Shown in pieces: positions 17,893 to 27,104 of a stretch of DNA of 64,000 bases. Position numbers and translations under genes: made by a program. Position 1 is the stretch's first letter. Each line of letters starts with the position of its first letter. The stretch is from an uncultured Pseudomonas sp. (GTDB lineage: Bacteria; Pseudomonadota; Gammaproteobacteria; Pseudomonadales; Pseudomonadaceae). Where the stretch lies: the NCBI RefSeq assembly GCF_946886105.1, contig NZ_CAMPHV010000015.1, positions 1 to 64,000 on the forward strand. The letters run 5' to 3'. Under the pieces are notes generated by a model. That model saw only the letters and a list, made by a program, of their open reading frames with translations, was not told the DNA's origin and did no database searches.

Positions 17893-18627
17893 CTAAAGGT
17901 GGACACCGTATTTGGCGTAAATCTTCTCGATAACGCCCCGCTGCTTGAGCTCCAGAATTGCCGCATCCAACTTATTCAGCCAAGCGCCGTGGCGCGGATG
18001 AACCCGCATGCTGACATCGAAAGAATTCATCACATCGCCAATCTCGAGGCTGCGGTATTCCGGGACCCTGGTCTGGCTGTATTGAGCGATCGCCTTGTTG
18101 ACGACAATTTGATCGAAGCGCAACCTGGCCAACATCTCCAGCAACTGCGCTTCATTCAAGGCATTGCGCCGATCGATCTGCCCCGCCTCGATCAACGCCC
18201 GCAAGTCTGGATAGGCGTAGCCGCGCACCAACCCCACCGACTTGCCGCGCAAATCCTCAGGCCGCGTTACCGGAAACGCCTTGCCGGGCGCGAACACCAT
18301 GACATCGACAACCTTGCCGAACGGCAGCGAAAACATTCCCGGGGTCGGTTGATTGCGCACCCAGCCCGGATACACGCCCGGCTCTATATCCAGCTGCCCG
18401 CTGTTGAACAGCAAACCGATGCGCGGATAGGGGTAGTACTGCACGCTGAAGGTGTCGCCCGTCAGCTTGCTCAGCTCATCGAAGATGTCCTGATAAATAC
18501 CCGTCTTGTCCTGCTCGATCATCATCGGCGGGTAGTTATAAAAACCGACTGTAAAGGTGGCGGCATGAACGCCAACCGCGGGGTAGCCAACACACAGCAG
18601 AAAAACCGCCTTGATCAACCACTTCAC
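17893..18627 (-). CDS. periplasmic substrate-binding protein (SBP_bac_3 family)
   Basis: A 244-residue exported protein: signal peptide of about 22 residues (KAVFLLCVGYPAVGVHA) followed by a family 3 extracellular solute-binding domain. Visible family features are GFYNYPPMMIEQDKTGIYQDIFDEL near the mature N-terminus, RPEDLRGKSVGLVRGYAYPDL in the middle and a C-terminal LKQRGVIEKIYAKYG. No ABC permease or ATPase genes are adjacent, so it may be an orphan receptor-like or moonlighting protein, a frequent situation in Pseudomonas. The ligand is not predictable; a polar amino acid is typical of the family. Confidence 0.85.
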   Translation of the reverse strand: MKWLIKAVFLLCVGYPAVGVHAATFTVGFYNYPPMMIEQDKTGIYQDIFDELSKLTGDTFSVQYYPYPRIGLLFNSGQLDIEPGVYPGWVRNQPTPGMFSLPFGKVVDVMVFAPGKAFPVTRPEDLRGKSVGLVRGYAYPDLRALIEAGQIDRRNALNEAQLLEMLARLRFDQIVVNKAIAQYSQTRVPEYRSLEIGDVMNSFDVSMRVHPRHGAWLNKLDAAILELKQRGVIEKIYAKYGVHL

Positions 18628-18664
18628 AGCATCATCCTTACCACCTCTGCGCTACGAACCGCCG

Positions 18665-18843
18665 CTAGCAGGCCGTTGAAAAACGTTGGCGAGGCCGCCA
18701 GTGCAAGGCAAAAACAGGCGAAAAACGGACTGGGCTCGCACGCGAGTTTATGAGCTGTAAATGAGCATTTTGATCGGACTCGCGCCCGAGCCTGTTTTTA
18801 ACGCCGCAATGGCAACGCAGGTAGTTTTTCAACAGCCTGCTAG
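18665..18843. repeat. long intergenic imperfect palindrome, copy B
   Basis: The terminal arms CTAGCAGGCCGTTGAAAAAC (18665-18684) and GTTTTTCAACAGCCTGCTAG (18824-18843) are reverse complements with one mismatch. Inner arms GCAAAAACAGGC / GCCTGTTTTTAACGCCGC add further pairing. The core CTGTAAATGAGCATTT lies at 18755-18770. The right end contains the stop codon (TAG, minus strand 18842-18840) of the small L7/L12-CTD-like gene, so the gene's terminus and the repeat overlap. Confidence 0.75.
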
Positions 18844-19100
18844 AACTCGCCAAACAACCAGGCGACTGCCATGCCCAGCACCAGCAACCCCAATAACCAG
18901 AAAATACCGCCATGCCCGCCGGGCTGCACCACCGAGACATCGCCCGGATACCGCTCAGGTTTGTGCCGATCCACAGCATCCTTGGCCTCTTTCAAACCCA
19001 CACCTTTAAGCTCGCGCAACAGCTTGATCGCCTCGATCTTCTGCCCACGCTGCAACGCATCCAGCACTTGCGGCGGTAAATCCTGATCAGACCCGGTCAT
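18840..19100 (-). CDS. small membrane-anchored ribosomal L7/L12 C-terminal-domain-like protein
   Basis: An 86-residue protein starting MTGSDQDLPPQV; the GGAG ribosome-binding site about 10 nt upstream favours this ATG over upstream alternatives. Residues about 20-45 (QKIEAIKLLRELKGVGLKEAKDAVD) match the ribosomal L7/L12 C-terminal domain, which in the ribosome recruits translational GTPases. A Gly/Pro linker and one C-terminal transmembrane helix (IFWLLGLLVLGMAVAWLFG) follow. Tail-anchored single L7/L12-CTD proteins are widespread but their function is unsettled. The stop codon is embedded in the palindromic repeat. Confidence 0.7.
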   Translation of the reverse strand: MTGSDQDLPPQVLDALQRGQKIEAIKLLRELKGVGLKEAKDAVDRHKPERYPGDVSVVQPGGHGGIFWLLGLLVLGMAVAWLFGEF

Positions 19101-19140
19101 CACACTCTCCATTCGAGCAACCACCCCAGAGCATAGCCGC

Positions 19141-19173
19141 AAAAAAAGCCGGCCCCTTGCGGGTACCGGCTTT
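19141..19173 (-). terminator. rho-independent terminator of thrC
   Basis: Inverted repeat AAAGCCGG (19145-19152) / CCGGCTTT (19166-19173) with a 13-nt loop. On the minus strand it is followed by a run of seven T (19147-19141). It is placed just past the thrC stop (19191), so it terminates the hom-thrC transcript. Confidence 0.75.
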
Positions 19174-19190
19174 GGCGACAGACGTCAAAC

Positions 19191-20600
19191 TTACAACGGC
19201 TTACCGCGATTGCCGTGCTGGCTGACGAAGTCCTGCACCGCTTTCAGGTCATTGGCCAGCACCGTGCAACGCTCTTCGCGCTCGAACAGGTCGGCCAGGT
19301 GCGGGGGTAGCGTCAGCGCTTCAGCGATGCCAGCCTTCTCCACCGCTTCGGGGAATTTAACCGGGTGCGCGGTGCCCAGAATCACCATCGGCGTGGCCAG
19401 GCTGCGACGGCATTCGCGGGCGGCGCGCACACCGATGGCGGTATGCGGATCGAGCAGCTCGCCGCTCTGCGCGAACACCTCGGCAATGGTTTCGCAGGTC
19501 TGTGCATCGTCCACCGCCAGGGAATCGAACAGCTTGCGCGCTTCCGTCCAGCGATCATCCTCGACGCTGAAGCCGCCGCTTTGCTTGAATTCGCCCATCA
19601 GCCCGGCAATGGCCGCGCCGTTGCGCCCGTGCAGGTCGAACAGCAAGCGCTCGAAGTTCGACGAGACCATGATGTCCATGGACGGCGACAGCGTCGGGTG
19701 CAGCGCATCCTTGGCATAGCGGTTACCGCTCATAAAGCGGTGGAGGATGTCGTTGCGGTTGGTCGCGACTATCAGTTGGCTGATCGGCAGACCCATATTG
19801 CGCGCCAGGTAACCGGCGAAAATATCGCCGAAGTTACCGGTCGGCACGGAGAACGCCACGGAACGCGCCGGACCACCCAACTGCAGGGCGGCATGGAAGT
19901 AGTAAACGATCTGGGCCATGATCCGCGCCCAGTTGATCGAGTTGACCGCCACCAGGCGCGTGCCCTTGAGGAAACTCTGGTCGGCGAAGCTGGCCTTGAC
20001 CATCTCCTGGCAATCGTCGAAGTTGCCTTCGATCGCGATGTTGTGGATGTTGTCGCCGAACAGCGTGGTCATCTGCCGACGCTGCACCTCGGATACCCGA
20101 TTGTGCGGGTGCATGATGAAGATGTCGACGTTTTCGCAAGCCTTGCAGCCTTCGATCGCCGCCGAACCGGTATCGCCGGATGTGGCACCCATGATCACCA
20201 CGCGCTCGCCGCGCTTTTTCAGCACATGGTCGAGCAGACGGCCGAGCAATTGCAGGGCGAAGTCCTTGAATGCCAGGGTCGGGCCATGGAACAGCTCGAG
20301 CACCCACTCGTTGCCGTTCAGCTGACGCAGCGGGGCGATGGCGCCATGGGCGAACACCGCATAGGTCTCTTCGAGAATCTTCTTGAAGTCGGCATCGGCA
20401 ATGCTGCCGGCAACGAACGGGCGCATCACCCGAAACGCCAGCTCGTGATAAGGCAGGCCGGCCCAGGAAGCGATCTCTTCCTGGGTGAAACGCGGCAGGT
20501 TCTCCGGCACGTAAAGGCCGCCGTCGCTGGCCAGACCGGCCAGCAATACGTCTTCGAAATTCAGGGCCGGTGCCTGGCCGCGGGTACTGATATAGCGCAT
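19191..20600 (-). CDS. thrC: threonine synthase
   Basis: Converts O-phospho-L-homoserine to L-threonine using PLP. The 469-residue sequence has the fungal/gammaproteobacterial-type threonine synthase layout: MRYISTRGQAPALNFEDVLLAGLASDGGLYVP at the start, the PLP-binding lysine in GPTLAFKDFALQLL, the phosphate-binding-like GATSGDTGSAA, and SVPTGNFGDIFAGY. It is downstream of hom with a 97-bp spacer, giving the usual hom-thrC operon. The spacer holds a GCTTGCAGC-rich short palindrome of a kind common in Pseudomonas. Confidence 0.97.
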   Translation of the reverse strand: MRYISTRGQAPALNFEDVLLAGLASDGGLYVPENLPRFTQEEIASWAGLPYHELAFRVMRPFVAGSIADADFKKILEETYAVFAHGAIAPLRQLNGNEWVLELFHGPTLAFKDFALQLLGRLLDHVLKKRGERVVIMGATSGDTGSAAIEGCKACENVDIFIMHPHNRVSEVQRRQMTTLFGDNIHNIAIEGNFDDCQEMVKASFADQSFLKGTRLVAVNSINWARIMAQIVYYFHAALQLGGPARSVAFSVPTGNFGDIFAGYLARNMGLPISQLIVATNRNDILHRFMSGNRYAKDALHPTLSPSMDIMVSSNFERLLFDLHGRNGAAIAGLMGEFKQSGGFSVEDDRWTEARKLFDSLAVDDAQTCETIAEVFAQSGELLDPHTAIGVRAARECRRSLATPMVILGTAHPVKFPEAVEKAGIAEALTLPPHLADLFEREERCTVLANDLKAVQDFVSQHGNRGKPL

Positions 20601-20697
20601 TTATGCAAACCTACGATTTGAGCCCCAAGCCTCAAGCGACAAGCTGCAAGCGGCACGAAGCGCTTGCTGCCAGGAGCTTGCAGCTCGCAGCTGCTGG

Positions 20698-22002
20698 TTA
20701 ATTAAGCTGTTCCACGCGAATCCGCATGACCTTGCCCACCACGTCGTCCAGCGCTTCGAGAGCGGTGAGCGCCTCGTCGATACGCGCCTCGACCACCCGA
20801 TGGGTGACCAGGATCATCGGCACCAGACCATCATGCTCTTCGACTTCCTTCTGCATGATCGATTCGATATTGATCCCACGCTGCGAAAGGATGCTCGCCA
20901 CCTGGGCCAACACGCCCGGATGGTCCTTGGCCTGGATGCGCAGGTAATAGGCGCTCTCGCAGGCAGCGATCGGCAGAATCGGGTGATCGGACAGCGAATC
21001 CGGTTGGAACGCCAGATGCGGCACGCGATTGGTCGGGTCGGCGGTCAGCGCTCGCACCACATCGACCAGATCGGCGACCACCGAGGACGCGGTCGGCTCC
21101 ATACCGGCGCCAGCGCCGTAGAACAAGGTCGAACCCGCGGCATCGCCATTGACCATCACCGCGTTCATCACGCCGTTGACGTTGGCGATCAGGCGGTCGG
21201 CCGGGATCAGCGTCGGATGCACGCGCAGTTCGATGCCCGCGTCGGTGCGGCGCGCCACACCGAGATGCTTGATCCGGTAGCCCAGGGCCTCGGCGTAGCT
21301 CACATCGGCCGTGGTCAGCTGGGTGATGCCCTCGGTATAGGCCTTGTCGAACTGCAGCGGAATGCCGAACGCGATGGAGGCGAGAATGGTCAGCTTATGC
21401 GCCGCGTCGATGCCTTCGACGTCGAACGTCGGATCGGCCTCGGCATAGCCCAGCGCCTGCGCTTCCTGCAGCACGTCTTCAAAGGCACGGGCCTTCTCAC
21501 GCATTTCGCTGAGGATGAAGTTACCGGTGCCGTTGATGATCCCGGCCAGCCAATTGATACGGTTGGCGGCCAAACCCTCGCGGATCGCCTTGATCACCGG
21601 AATACCGCCGGCCACCGCCGCTTCGAACGCGACTATCACGCCCTTCTCACGAGCCCGGGCGAAAATCTCGTTGCCATGCACGGCGATCAGCGCCTTGTTC
21701 GCGGTGACCACGTGCTTGCCGTTGTCGATGGCCTTGAGCACCAAGTCGCGAGCGATACCGTAGCCACCGATTAACTCGATGACGATCTCGATTTCCGGGT
21801 TATCGACCAGCTCGAAGGGATCACGGGTAATAGCGGTACCGGTAATGTCGCACTGCGGGTTCTGCGAACGCAGTGCAATCTGCACCACCTCGATGCCACG
21901 CCCGGCACGACGCGCGATTTCCTCGGCGTTGCGCTTGAGCACGTTGAAAGTACCGCCACCGACAGTACCCAGCCCACAGATGCCTACTTTGACCGGTTTC
22001 AC
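20698..22002 (-). CDS. hom: homoserine dehydrogenase
   Basis: Reduces aspartate semialdehyde to homoserine, the branch point to threonine and methionine. The 434-residue monofunctional enzyme has an N-terminal NAD(P)-binding GICGLGTVGGGTFNVL, the ANKALIA substrate-domain motif, GTGNFIL with a following catalytic region, and a C-terminal ACT domain (residues about 350-430; LRIQAKDHPGVLAQVASILSQ) for threonine feedback. It is first in the hom-thrC operon. A strong terminator (22028-22053) separates it from dsbC. Confidence 0.97.
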   Translation of the reverse strand: MKPVKVGICGLGTVGGGTFNVLKRNAEEIARRAGRGIEVVQIALRSQNPQCDITGTAITRDPFELVDNPEIEIVIELIGGYGIARDLVLKAIDNGKHVVTANKALIAVHGNEIFARAREKGVIVAFEAAVAGGIPVIKAIREGLAANRINWLAGIINGTGNFILSEMREKARAFEDVLQEAQALGYAEADPTFDVEGIDAAHKLTILASIAFGIPLQFDKAYTEGITQLTTADVSYAEALGYRIKHLGVARRTDAGIELRVHPTLIPADRLIANVNGVMNAVMVNGDAAGSTLFYGAGAGMEPTASSVVADLVDVVRALTADPTNRVPHLAFQPDSLSDHPILPIAACESAYYLRIQAKDHPGVLAQVASILSQRGINIESIMQKEVEEHDGLVPMILVTHRVVEARIDEALTALEALDDVVGKVMRIRVEQLN

Positions 22003-22027
22003 ACTGAACTCCCCATCTGCACCGCAT

Positions 22028-22053
22028 AAAACGGCCGGAGCAAGCTCCGGCCG
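22028..22053 (-). terminator. rho-independent terminator downstream of dsbC
   Basis: CGGCCGGAG (22032-22040) pairs with CTCCGGCCG (22045-22053) across a short loop. On the minus strand it is followed by TTTT (22031-22028). It lies between dsbC and hom, so dsbC and hom-thrC are probably separate transcripts. Confidence 0.7.
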
Positions 22054-22103
22054 AGGAAAAAGAGCCGCACCATACGAAGCGGCTGTTTATTAGTCAATCC
22101 AGC

Positions 22104-22835
22104 CTATTGGGCTTCCAGAGCGATTTTCGCCAGTTGCGGCGCCGGTTGGTAGCCCGGGATGATCTTGCCGTTGGCCAGGACGATGGCCGGCGTGCCGCTG
22201 ACACCGATCATCTGACCCAAAGCATATTGTTTCGCCACCGGATTGGCGCACTCGGCGGCCTCGACGGCTTGCCGGGTTTTCGCGCGGTTCATCGCCTCCT
22301 GGGGATTCTTGGCGCACCAGACATTGGCCAGTTCTTTAGCCGCCGCACTCTCCAAGCCTTGACGCGGGAACGCCATGTAACGCACTTCCACGCCCAAGCG
22401 GTTGAGTTCCGGCACTTCGCTGTGCAGCTTCTGGCAGTAGCCGCAGTCGGTATCGGTAAAGACCGTGATATGGGTTTTCGGCTTGTCGCCGGCGAACACC
22501 ACCATTTCCGATAGCGGGATGGTATTGATGGTTTTCGCCACCGCAACGCTTTCCGATTGTTCGGTCAGATTGAGCGCTTTGCCATCTTTGACCTGAAACA
22601 GGTAACCCTGCATGACGAATTCGCCGTTGGCGCTGGCATACAGCATGCGGCCGCCCGCGAGCTGCACCTGATAAAGCCCTTGCATGGGGCTTTCGGCAAT
22701 CGCCTCGATGGGCAGATCGGGCTGAATCGCCTTCAAGGTTTTACGGATCGCCTGATCGGCATCCGCATCGTCAGCCAAACACAGACCGCTGACAGCACTC
22801 AAAGCCAACGCAGCGAAAATACGGTTATAACCCAT
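22104..22835 (-). CDS. dsbC: periplasmic disulfide isomerase DsbC
   Basis: Rearranges wrong disulfides in periplasmic proteins, kept reduced by DsbD. The chosen ATG at 22835 has AGGAG at proper spacing and starts a signal peptide (MGYNRIFAALALSAVSGLCLA). The 243-residue product has an N-terminal dimerisation domain and a thioredoxin-like domain with the active-site CGYC at residues 131-134 and a cis-proline region (GVSGTPAIVLANG). An in-frame upstream extension exists but would mask the signal peptide. It is adjacent to xerD, as in other gammaproteobacteria. Confidence 0.96.
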   Translation of the reverse strand: MGYNRIFAALALSAVSGLCLADDADADQAIRKTLKAIQPDLPIEAIAESPMQGLYQVQLAGGRMLYASANGEFVMQGYLFQVKDGKALNLTEQSESVAVAKTINTIPLSEMVVFAGDKPKTHITVFTDTDCGYCQKLHSEVPELNRLGVEVRYMAFPRQGLESAAAKELANVWCAKNPQEAMNRAKTRQAVEAAECANPVAKQYALGQMIGVSGTPAIVLANGKIIPGYQPAPQLAKIALEAQ

Positions 22836-22982
22836 GGAAACTCCTATCGAGCGAGAATGCCAGGCAGACGATTGAGCCGCTTGCAAGCGAGACTTACAGC
22901 AATACTGCAACGGTCTTATAGCGATGGGCGAAGCCTACCATAGAAGCCCCGAAACACCGACCATGGCAGCCGGACGGCCATC

Positions 22983-23879
22983 TCAACCGCGCGGATGGTG
23001 TTGTGCGTGCAACTCCTGCAAACGCGCACGGGCGATATGGGTGTAAATCTGCGTCGTCGACAGGTCGCTGTGCCCCAAAAGCATCTGCACCACGCGCAAA
23101 TCCGCGCCGTGGTTGAGCAAGTGGGTGGCGAAGGCATGGCGCAGCGTATGCGGCGATAAACTCTTGGCGATACCCGCCACTTTTGCTTGATGCTTGATCC
23201 GGTGCCAGAACGTCTGCCGGGTCATTTGCTCGCCGCGCAAACTGGGAAACAGCACATCGCTGGGCTTGCCGTCGAGCAGGAACGGTCGCGCCTCCTTGCA
23301 GTAGCGCTCGACCCAGGCAATCGCCTCCTCGCCCATCGGCACCAGGCGTTCCTTGCTGCCCTTGCCGAAAACCCGCAACACGCCCTGGCGCAGATTGACC
23401 TGTTCGAGGGTCAAGCCGATCAACTCACTGACCCGCAAGCCACAGGCATAGAGCACCTCGAGCATGGCCCGGTCGCGCAAGCCGACGGGGTCGTCCAGCT
23501 CCGGCGCCGCCAGCAGCGCTTCGACATCTGCCTCGGAGAGGGATTTGGGTAGCGGCCGGCCGAGCTGCGGCAAATCCACCTGCAAGGTCGGATCCGTGGC
23601 GATAACACCCTCGCGCAGCAAAAAGCGATAAAAACCGCGCAGCCCGGAAATAAAACGCGCAGTGGAACGGGCCTTGTAACCCTCGTTCATGCGCCAGGCC
23701 AAATGATCGAGAATCAGCTCGCGACCGACACTCGAAAGCTCCAGATCGCGCGCCTGCAGCCAACCGTTGAACAGCGCCAGATCGCTGCGATAGGCCGCCC
23801 GGGTATGGGCGGACAAGCCCTTTTCCAACCACAAGGTTTCGAGAAAACGATCAATCAGCGGATGGTCGATAGCGGGCAT
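22983..23879 (-). CDS. xerD: site-specific tyrosine recombinase XerD
   Basis: XerD with XerC resolves chromosome dimers at dif, activated by FtsK. The ATG at 23879 (MPAIDHPLIDRFLETLWLE) gives 298 residues, the exact E. coli length. The N-terminal core-binding domain is followed by the catalytic domain with the arginine in YACGLRVSELIGL, HTLRHAFATHLL, GHSDLSTTQ and the nucleophilic tyrosine in QIYTHI. It is divergent from the Na+/H+ antiporter gene across 132 bp. Confidence 0.96.
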   Translation of the reverse strand: MPAIDHPLIDRFLETLWLEKGLSAHTRAAYRSDLALFNGWLQARDLELSSVGRELILDHLAWRMNEGYKARSTARFISGLRGFYRFLLREGVIATDPTLQVDLPQLGRPLPKSLSEADVEALLAAPELDDPVGLRDRAMLEVLYACGLRVSELIGLTLEQVNLRQGVLRVFGKGSKERLVPMGEEAIAWVERYCKEARPFLLDGKPSDVLFPSLRGEQMTRQTFWHRIKHQAKVAGIAKSLSPHTLRHAFATHLLNHGADLRVVQMLLGHSDLSTTQIYTHIARARLQELHAQHHPRG

Positions 23880-24011
23880 GGGGTTATGTCGCAATGGCGG
23901 GCGAGCTAGTCTTTCACAGCCCATGCCCCAATCGCCAGCCCGGACCACCTGCAAAATGGCGATGAGGATTGACGTCAACCCGGGCTAGACGACTCGCCAA
24001 AAGGACTCTTG

Positions 24012-25832
24012 ATGAACGAGCAGCACATTCTTCTCGCTTTCGCCGCCATCGGCGCCGCCGCCCTGACCTGCCAATGGCTGGCCTGGCGTTTGCGCTTGCC
24101 GGCGATTCTGTTCCTGCTGGTCGGCGGCATTCTCGCCGGGCCGGTCATGGGCTGGCTCGACCCACAGGCGTTGTTCGGCCCCCTGCTATTTCCGATCGTA
24201 TCGATGTCGGTGGCGCTGATTCTGTTCGAAGGCAGCCTGACCCTGCATTTGTCCGAATGGCGGGAAATTGGCAGCGTGGTCAGGCGCATGGTCACGATCG
24301 GCGCCCTGTCCACCTGGGCCGTGATCGCCACCGCAACCCATTACCTGCTGGGGTTTTCCTGGGACATGGCGCTGCTGTTCGGCACCCTGACCCTGGTCAC
24401 CGGGCCGACGGTGATAGTGCCGATGCTGCGAGTGGTCAGGCCCAAGGCCTCGGTCGCCAATATCCTGCGCTGGGAAGGCATCGTCATCGACCCCATAGGC
24501 GCGCTGCTGGCGGTCGTGGTGTACAGCTTCATCATCGCCAACGCCGACGGCAGCGGCTGGCAGCACAGCCTCGGCACCTTCGCCGGCGTCATCCTCTGCG
24601 GAAGCCTGTTCGGCGTAGCCGGCGGCTGGACGCTGGGCCAGGTGCTGCGTCGCCAATGGCTGCCGGATTACCTGCACAACCTCGCGGTACTGGCGACCGT
24701 ACTCGGCATCTTCATCGCGGCAAACGCAGTCATGCACGAATCCGGCCTGCTCGCCGTGACCCTGATGGGCATGTGGCTGGCCAACATGAAAGGCGTCGAC
24801 GTCCGACACATCCTGCACTTCAAGGAGAACCTCAGCGTTCTGCTGATCTCCGGACTGTTCATTCTGCTCGCCGCGCGCCTCGACCTGAATGCCCTGCTCG
24901 CCCTGGGCCCCGCAGTACTGTTGCTATTGGCGGTGATCCAGTTCATCGCCAGGCCATTGAACGTGGCCCTCTCCACGTTCGGCTCCAGCCTCAATTGGCG
25001 CGAACGCGCTTTGCTCGCCTGGATTTCGCCGCGCGGCATCGTTGCCGCCGCGGTGTCGGCGATATTCGCCATCCGCCTCGGCGAAGCCGGCCATGATGGC
25101 GCGCAACTGCTGGTGCCGCTGACCTTTGCGGTAATCATCGGCACCGTGGTCCTGCAAAGCGCCACGGCACGTCCGCTGGCCAGACTACTGAACGTCGCAG
25201 AACCGGCGCCCAGTGGCTTTCTTATCGTCGGTGCCAATGGCATAGCCCGAGCGATCGGCAAAGCCTTGCAACAGCTCGGTTGCCGCGTGCTACTGACCGA
25301 TTCGAGCTGGGAAAACATTCGCGCGGCGCGCATGGACAACCTGCCGACCTACTTCGGCAATCCCGCTTCGCAGCATGCCGAAGCCCATCTCGACCTGGTC
25401 GGCCTCGGACACCTGCTGGCACTGTCGCCCGCCGGGGAATTGAACACCTTGGCGAGCATGCGCTTTCGCCACGAGTTCGGTAGCCAGCGCCTGTTCAGCC
25501 TGGCCAGCGGCCAGGAAAGCCGCCGCACCGACAAACACCGCGCCAGCGACGAGCATCGCGGCCGACCGCTCGGCAGCCAGCCGCTGACCTACCCGCATGC
25601 CGCCAGCCGCATGGCCCAGGGTGCGGAGATTTACAGCACCACGCTGACCGATGGCTTTTCCTGGAGCGACTACCAAGCCCTGCACGGCCAACGCGCAACC
25701 CTGTTGTTCGCCCGCGATCGCGAAGGCCGCGTGCATGTCGCGACACCGGAAGAACAGCTACAGCCGCAAACCGGCTGGACCCTGGTCGCACTGGTCGAGG
25801 CTAATCCGGCGCAAGCATCCGCGGTGGCATGA
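24012..25832 (+). CDS. CPA1-type Na+/H+ antiporter with C-terminal TrkA-N domain
   Basis: A 606-residue membrane protein. About 12 hydrophobic helices fill residues 1-395, including the unwound-helix region TLVTGPTVIVPML and ARPLNVALST. A cytoplasmic TrkA-N/RCK-like NAD-binding domain follows (GFLIVGANGIARAIGKALQQLGC, residues about 402-500). This is the cation:proton antiporter design in which nucleotide binding gates transport. The ATG at 24012 has AAGGA seven bases upstream. It exports Na+ (or K+) in exchange for protons for pH and salt homeostasis; ion specificity is not clear from sequence. Confidence 0.9.
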   Translation: MNEQHILLAFAAIGAAALTCQWLAWRLRLPAILFLLVGGILAGPVMGWLDPQALFGPLLFPIVSMSVALILFEGSLTLHLSEWREIGSVVRRMVTIGALSTWAVIATATHYLLGFSWDMALLFGTLTLVTGPTVIVPMLRVVRPKASVANILRWEGIVIDPIGALLAVVVYSFIIANADGSGWQHSLGTFAGVILCGSLFGVAGGWTLGQVLRRQWLPDYLHNLAVLATVLGIFIAANAVMHESGLLAVTLMGMWLANMKGVDVRHILHFKENLSVLLISGLFILLAARLDLNALLALGPAVLLLLAVIQFIARPLNVALSTFGSSLNWRERALLAWISPRGIVAAAVSAIFAIRLGEAGHDGAQLLVPLTFAVIIGTVVLQSATARPLARLLNVAEPAPSGFLIVGANGIARAIGKALQQLGCRVLLTDSSWENIRAARMDNLPTYFGNPASQHAEAHLDLVGLGHLLALSPAGELNTLASMRFRHEFGSQRLFSLASGQESRRTDKHRASDEHRGRPLGSQPLTYPHAASRMAQGAEIYSTTLTDGFSWSDYQALHGQRATLLFARDREGRVHVATPEEQLQPQTGWTLVALVEANPAQASAVA

Positions 25833-25919
25833 ACACGGCGCTACGCTGGCGATTCGCTGCGTAGCGTCCCATCCCCATAAGCGGTACTCGCCTGCACGCT
25901 GACCTGGAGCCCAAAACGA

Positions 25920-25945
25920 AAAAAGCAGCCCGTAGGCTGCTTTTT
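25920..25945. terminator. bidirectional terminator between the antiporter gene and rplS
   Basis: Perfect 11-bp stem AAAAAGCAGCC / GGCTGCTTTTT around CGTA. The A and T runs on both sides allow termination of the rplS operon (minus) and of the antiporter transcript (plus). Confidence 0.85.
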
Positions 25946-25964
25946 CTGAAAAACCGAGGCTTTA

Positions 25965-26315
25965 TCAGCCCAGTTTTTCCTTAATGCGTGCTGCTTTACC
26001 GGACAGGTCGCGCAGGTAGTAAAGCTTGGCTTTACGCACGTCGCCGCGACGCTTGACGGCCAGGCTGTCGACCAGCGGGCTGTAGGTCTGGAAAGTACGC
26101 TCGACACCAACACCGTTGGAGATTTTGCGAACGGTGAATGCGCTGTTCAGGCCGCGGTTACGCTTGGCGATAACAACACCTTCGAACGCCTGCAGACGCT
26201 GACGGTCACCTTCCTTTACCTTGACCTGAACGACGATGGTGTCGCCCGGTGCAAAGGTAGGGATCTCTTTGCTCATCTGCTCAGCTTCGATCTGCTGAAT
26301 AATCTTGTTAGTCAT
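25965..26315 (-). CDS. rplS: 50S ribosomal protein L19
   Basis: A 116-residue L19, a protein at the interface of the 30S and 50S subunits. Recognised by [43 protein letters not shown] and [14 protein letters not shown]. It is the last gene of the rpsP-rimM-trmD-rplS operon, 43 bp from trmD, and is followed by a strong terminator. Confidence 0.98.
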   Translation of the reverse strand: MTNKIIQQIEAEQMSKEIPTFAPGDTIVVQVKVKEGDRQRLQAFEGVVIAKRNRGLNSAFTVRKISNGVGVERTFQTYSPLVDSLAVKRRGDVRKAKLYYLRDLSGKAARIKEKLG

Positions 26316-26358
26316 ACTGCGCTCCTAAGACAAGCCGGCCAGGCCTGCCATCGATACA

Positions 26359-27102
26359 TCATCTATCGTCCCGCTGGCGGATGTATTCCTCCAGCAGCTT
26401 CTTCTCTTCTCCAGAAAGCGAGCGGCTTTCCAGAAGATCAGCGCGACGTTCCCAGGTCCGACCAAGGGACTGCTGCAAACGCCAGCGCCGGATGTGTTCG
26501 TGGTTGCCGCTAAGCAACACCTGCGGAACACTTTTATCCGCATACACCTCAGGTCGGGTGTAGTGCGGGCAGTCGAGCAGGCCATCCGTAAAGGAGTCCT
26601 CCTCGGCCGAGTCAGCATGACCCAATGCACCAGGCAAAAGGCGCGTTACCGCATCGATCAGCACCATGGCCGGCAGCTCACCGCCGGACAGGACGTAATC
26701 CCCGATCGACCACTCTTCATCGACATGCGCCTCGATAAAGCGCTCATCAATGCCTTCATAGCGGCCGGCAATCAGGATCAATGCATCCTCATTGGCCAGC
26801 TCACGTACCGCCGCCTGCGTCAGCCGACGGCCTTGCGGCGACAAGTAAATCACCTTGGCCGCACCACCCACGGATTGCTTGGCATTCTGCAAAGCATCTT
26901 CGAGCGGCTTGATCTTCATCACCATTCCGGGGCCACCGCCAAAAGGCCGATCATCCACGGTGTGATGACGGTCTGTGGTGTAGCTCCGCGGATTCCAACA
27001 GGTCAGCTGCAACAGCCCCTGTTTCACCGCACGACTGGTGATGCCGTAATCGCCGATTGCGGCAAACATCTCCGGGAACAGCGTAATGACTTCAACGCGC
27101 AC
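26359..27102 (-). CDS. trmD: tRNA (guanine-N1-)-methyltransferase TrmD
   Basis: Methylates G37 next to the anticodon using SAM, preventing +1 frameshifting. A GTG at 27102, three bases past the rimM stop, gives the product [13 protein letters not shown]..., the family start, with 247 residues; an upstream ATG in frame would read back into rimM. Knot-fold signatures are [41 protein letters not shown] and [14 protein letters not shown]. Translation is probably coupled to rimM. Confidence 0.96.
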   Translation of the reverse strand: MRVEVITLFPEMFAAIGDYGITSRAVKQGLLQLTCWNPRSYTTDRHHTVDDRPFGGGPGMVMKIKPLEDALQNAKQSVGGAAKVIYLSPQGRRLTQAAVRELANEDALILIAGRYEGIDERFIEAHVDEEWSIGDYVLSGGELPAMVLIDAVTRLLPGALGHADSAEEDSFTDGLLDCPHYTRPEVYADKSVPQVLLSGNHEHIRRWRLQQSLGRTWERRADLLESRSLSGEEKKLLEEYIRQRDDR

Positions 27103-27104
27103 GT

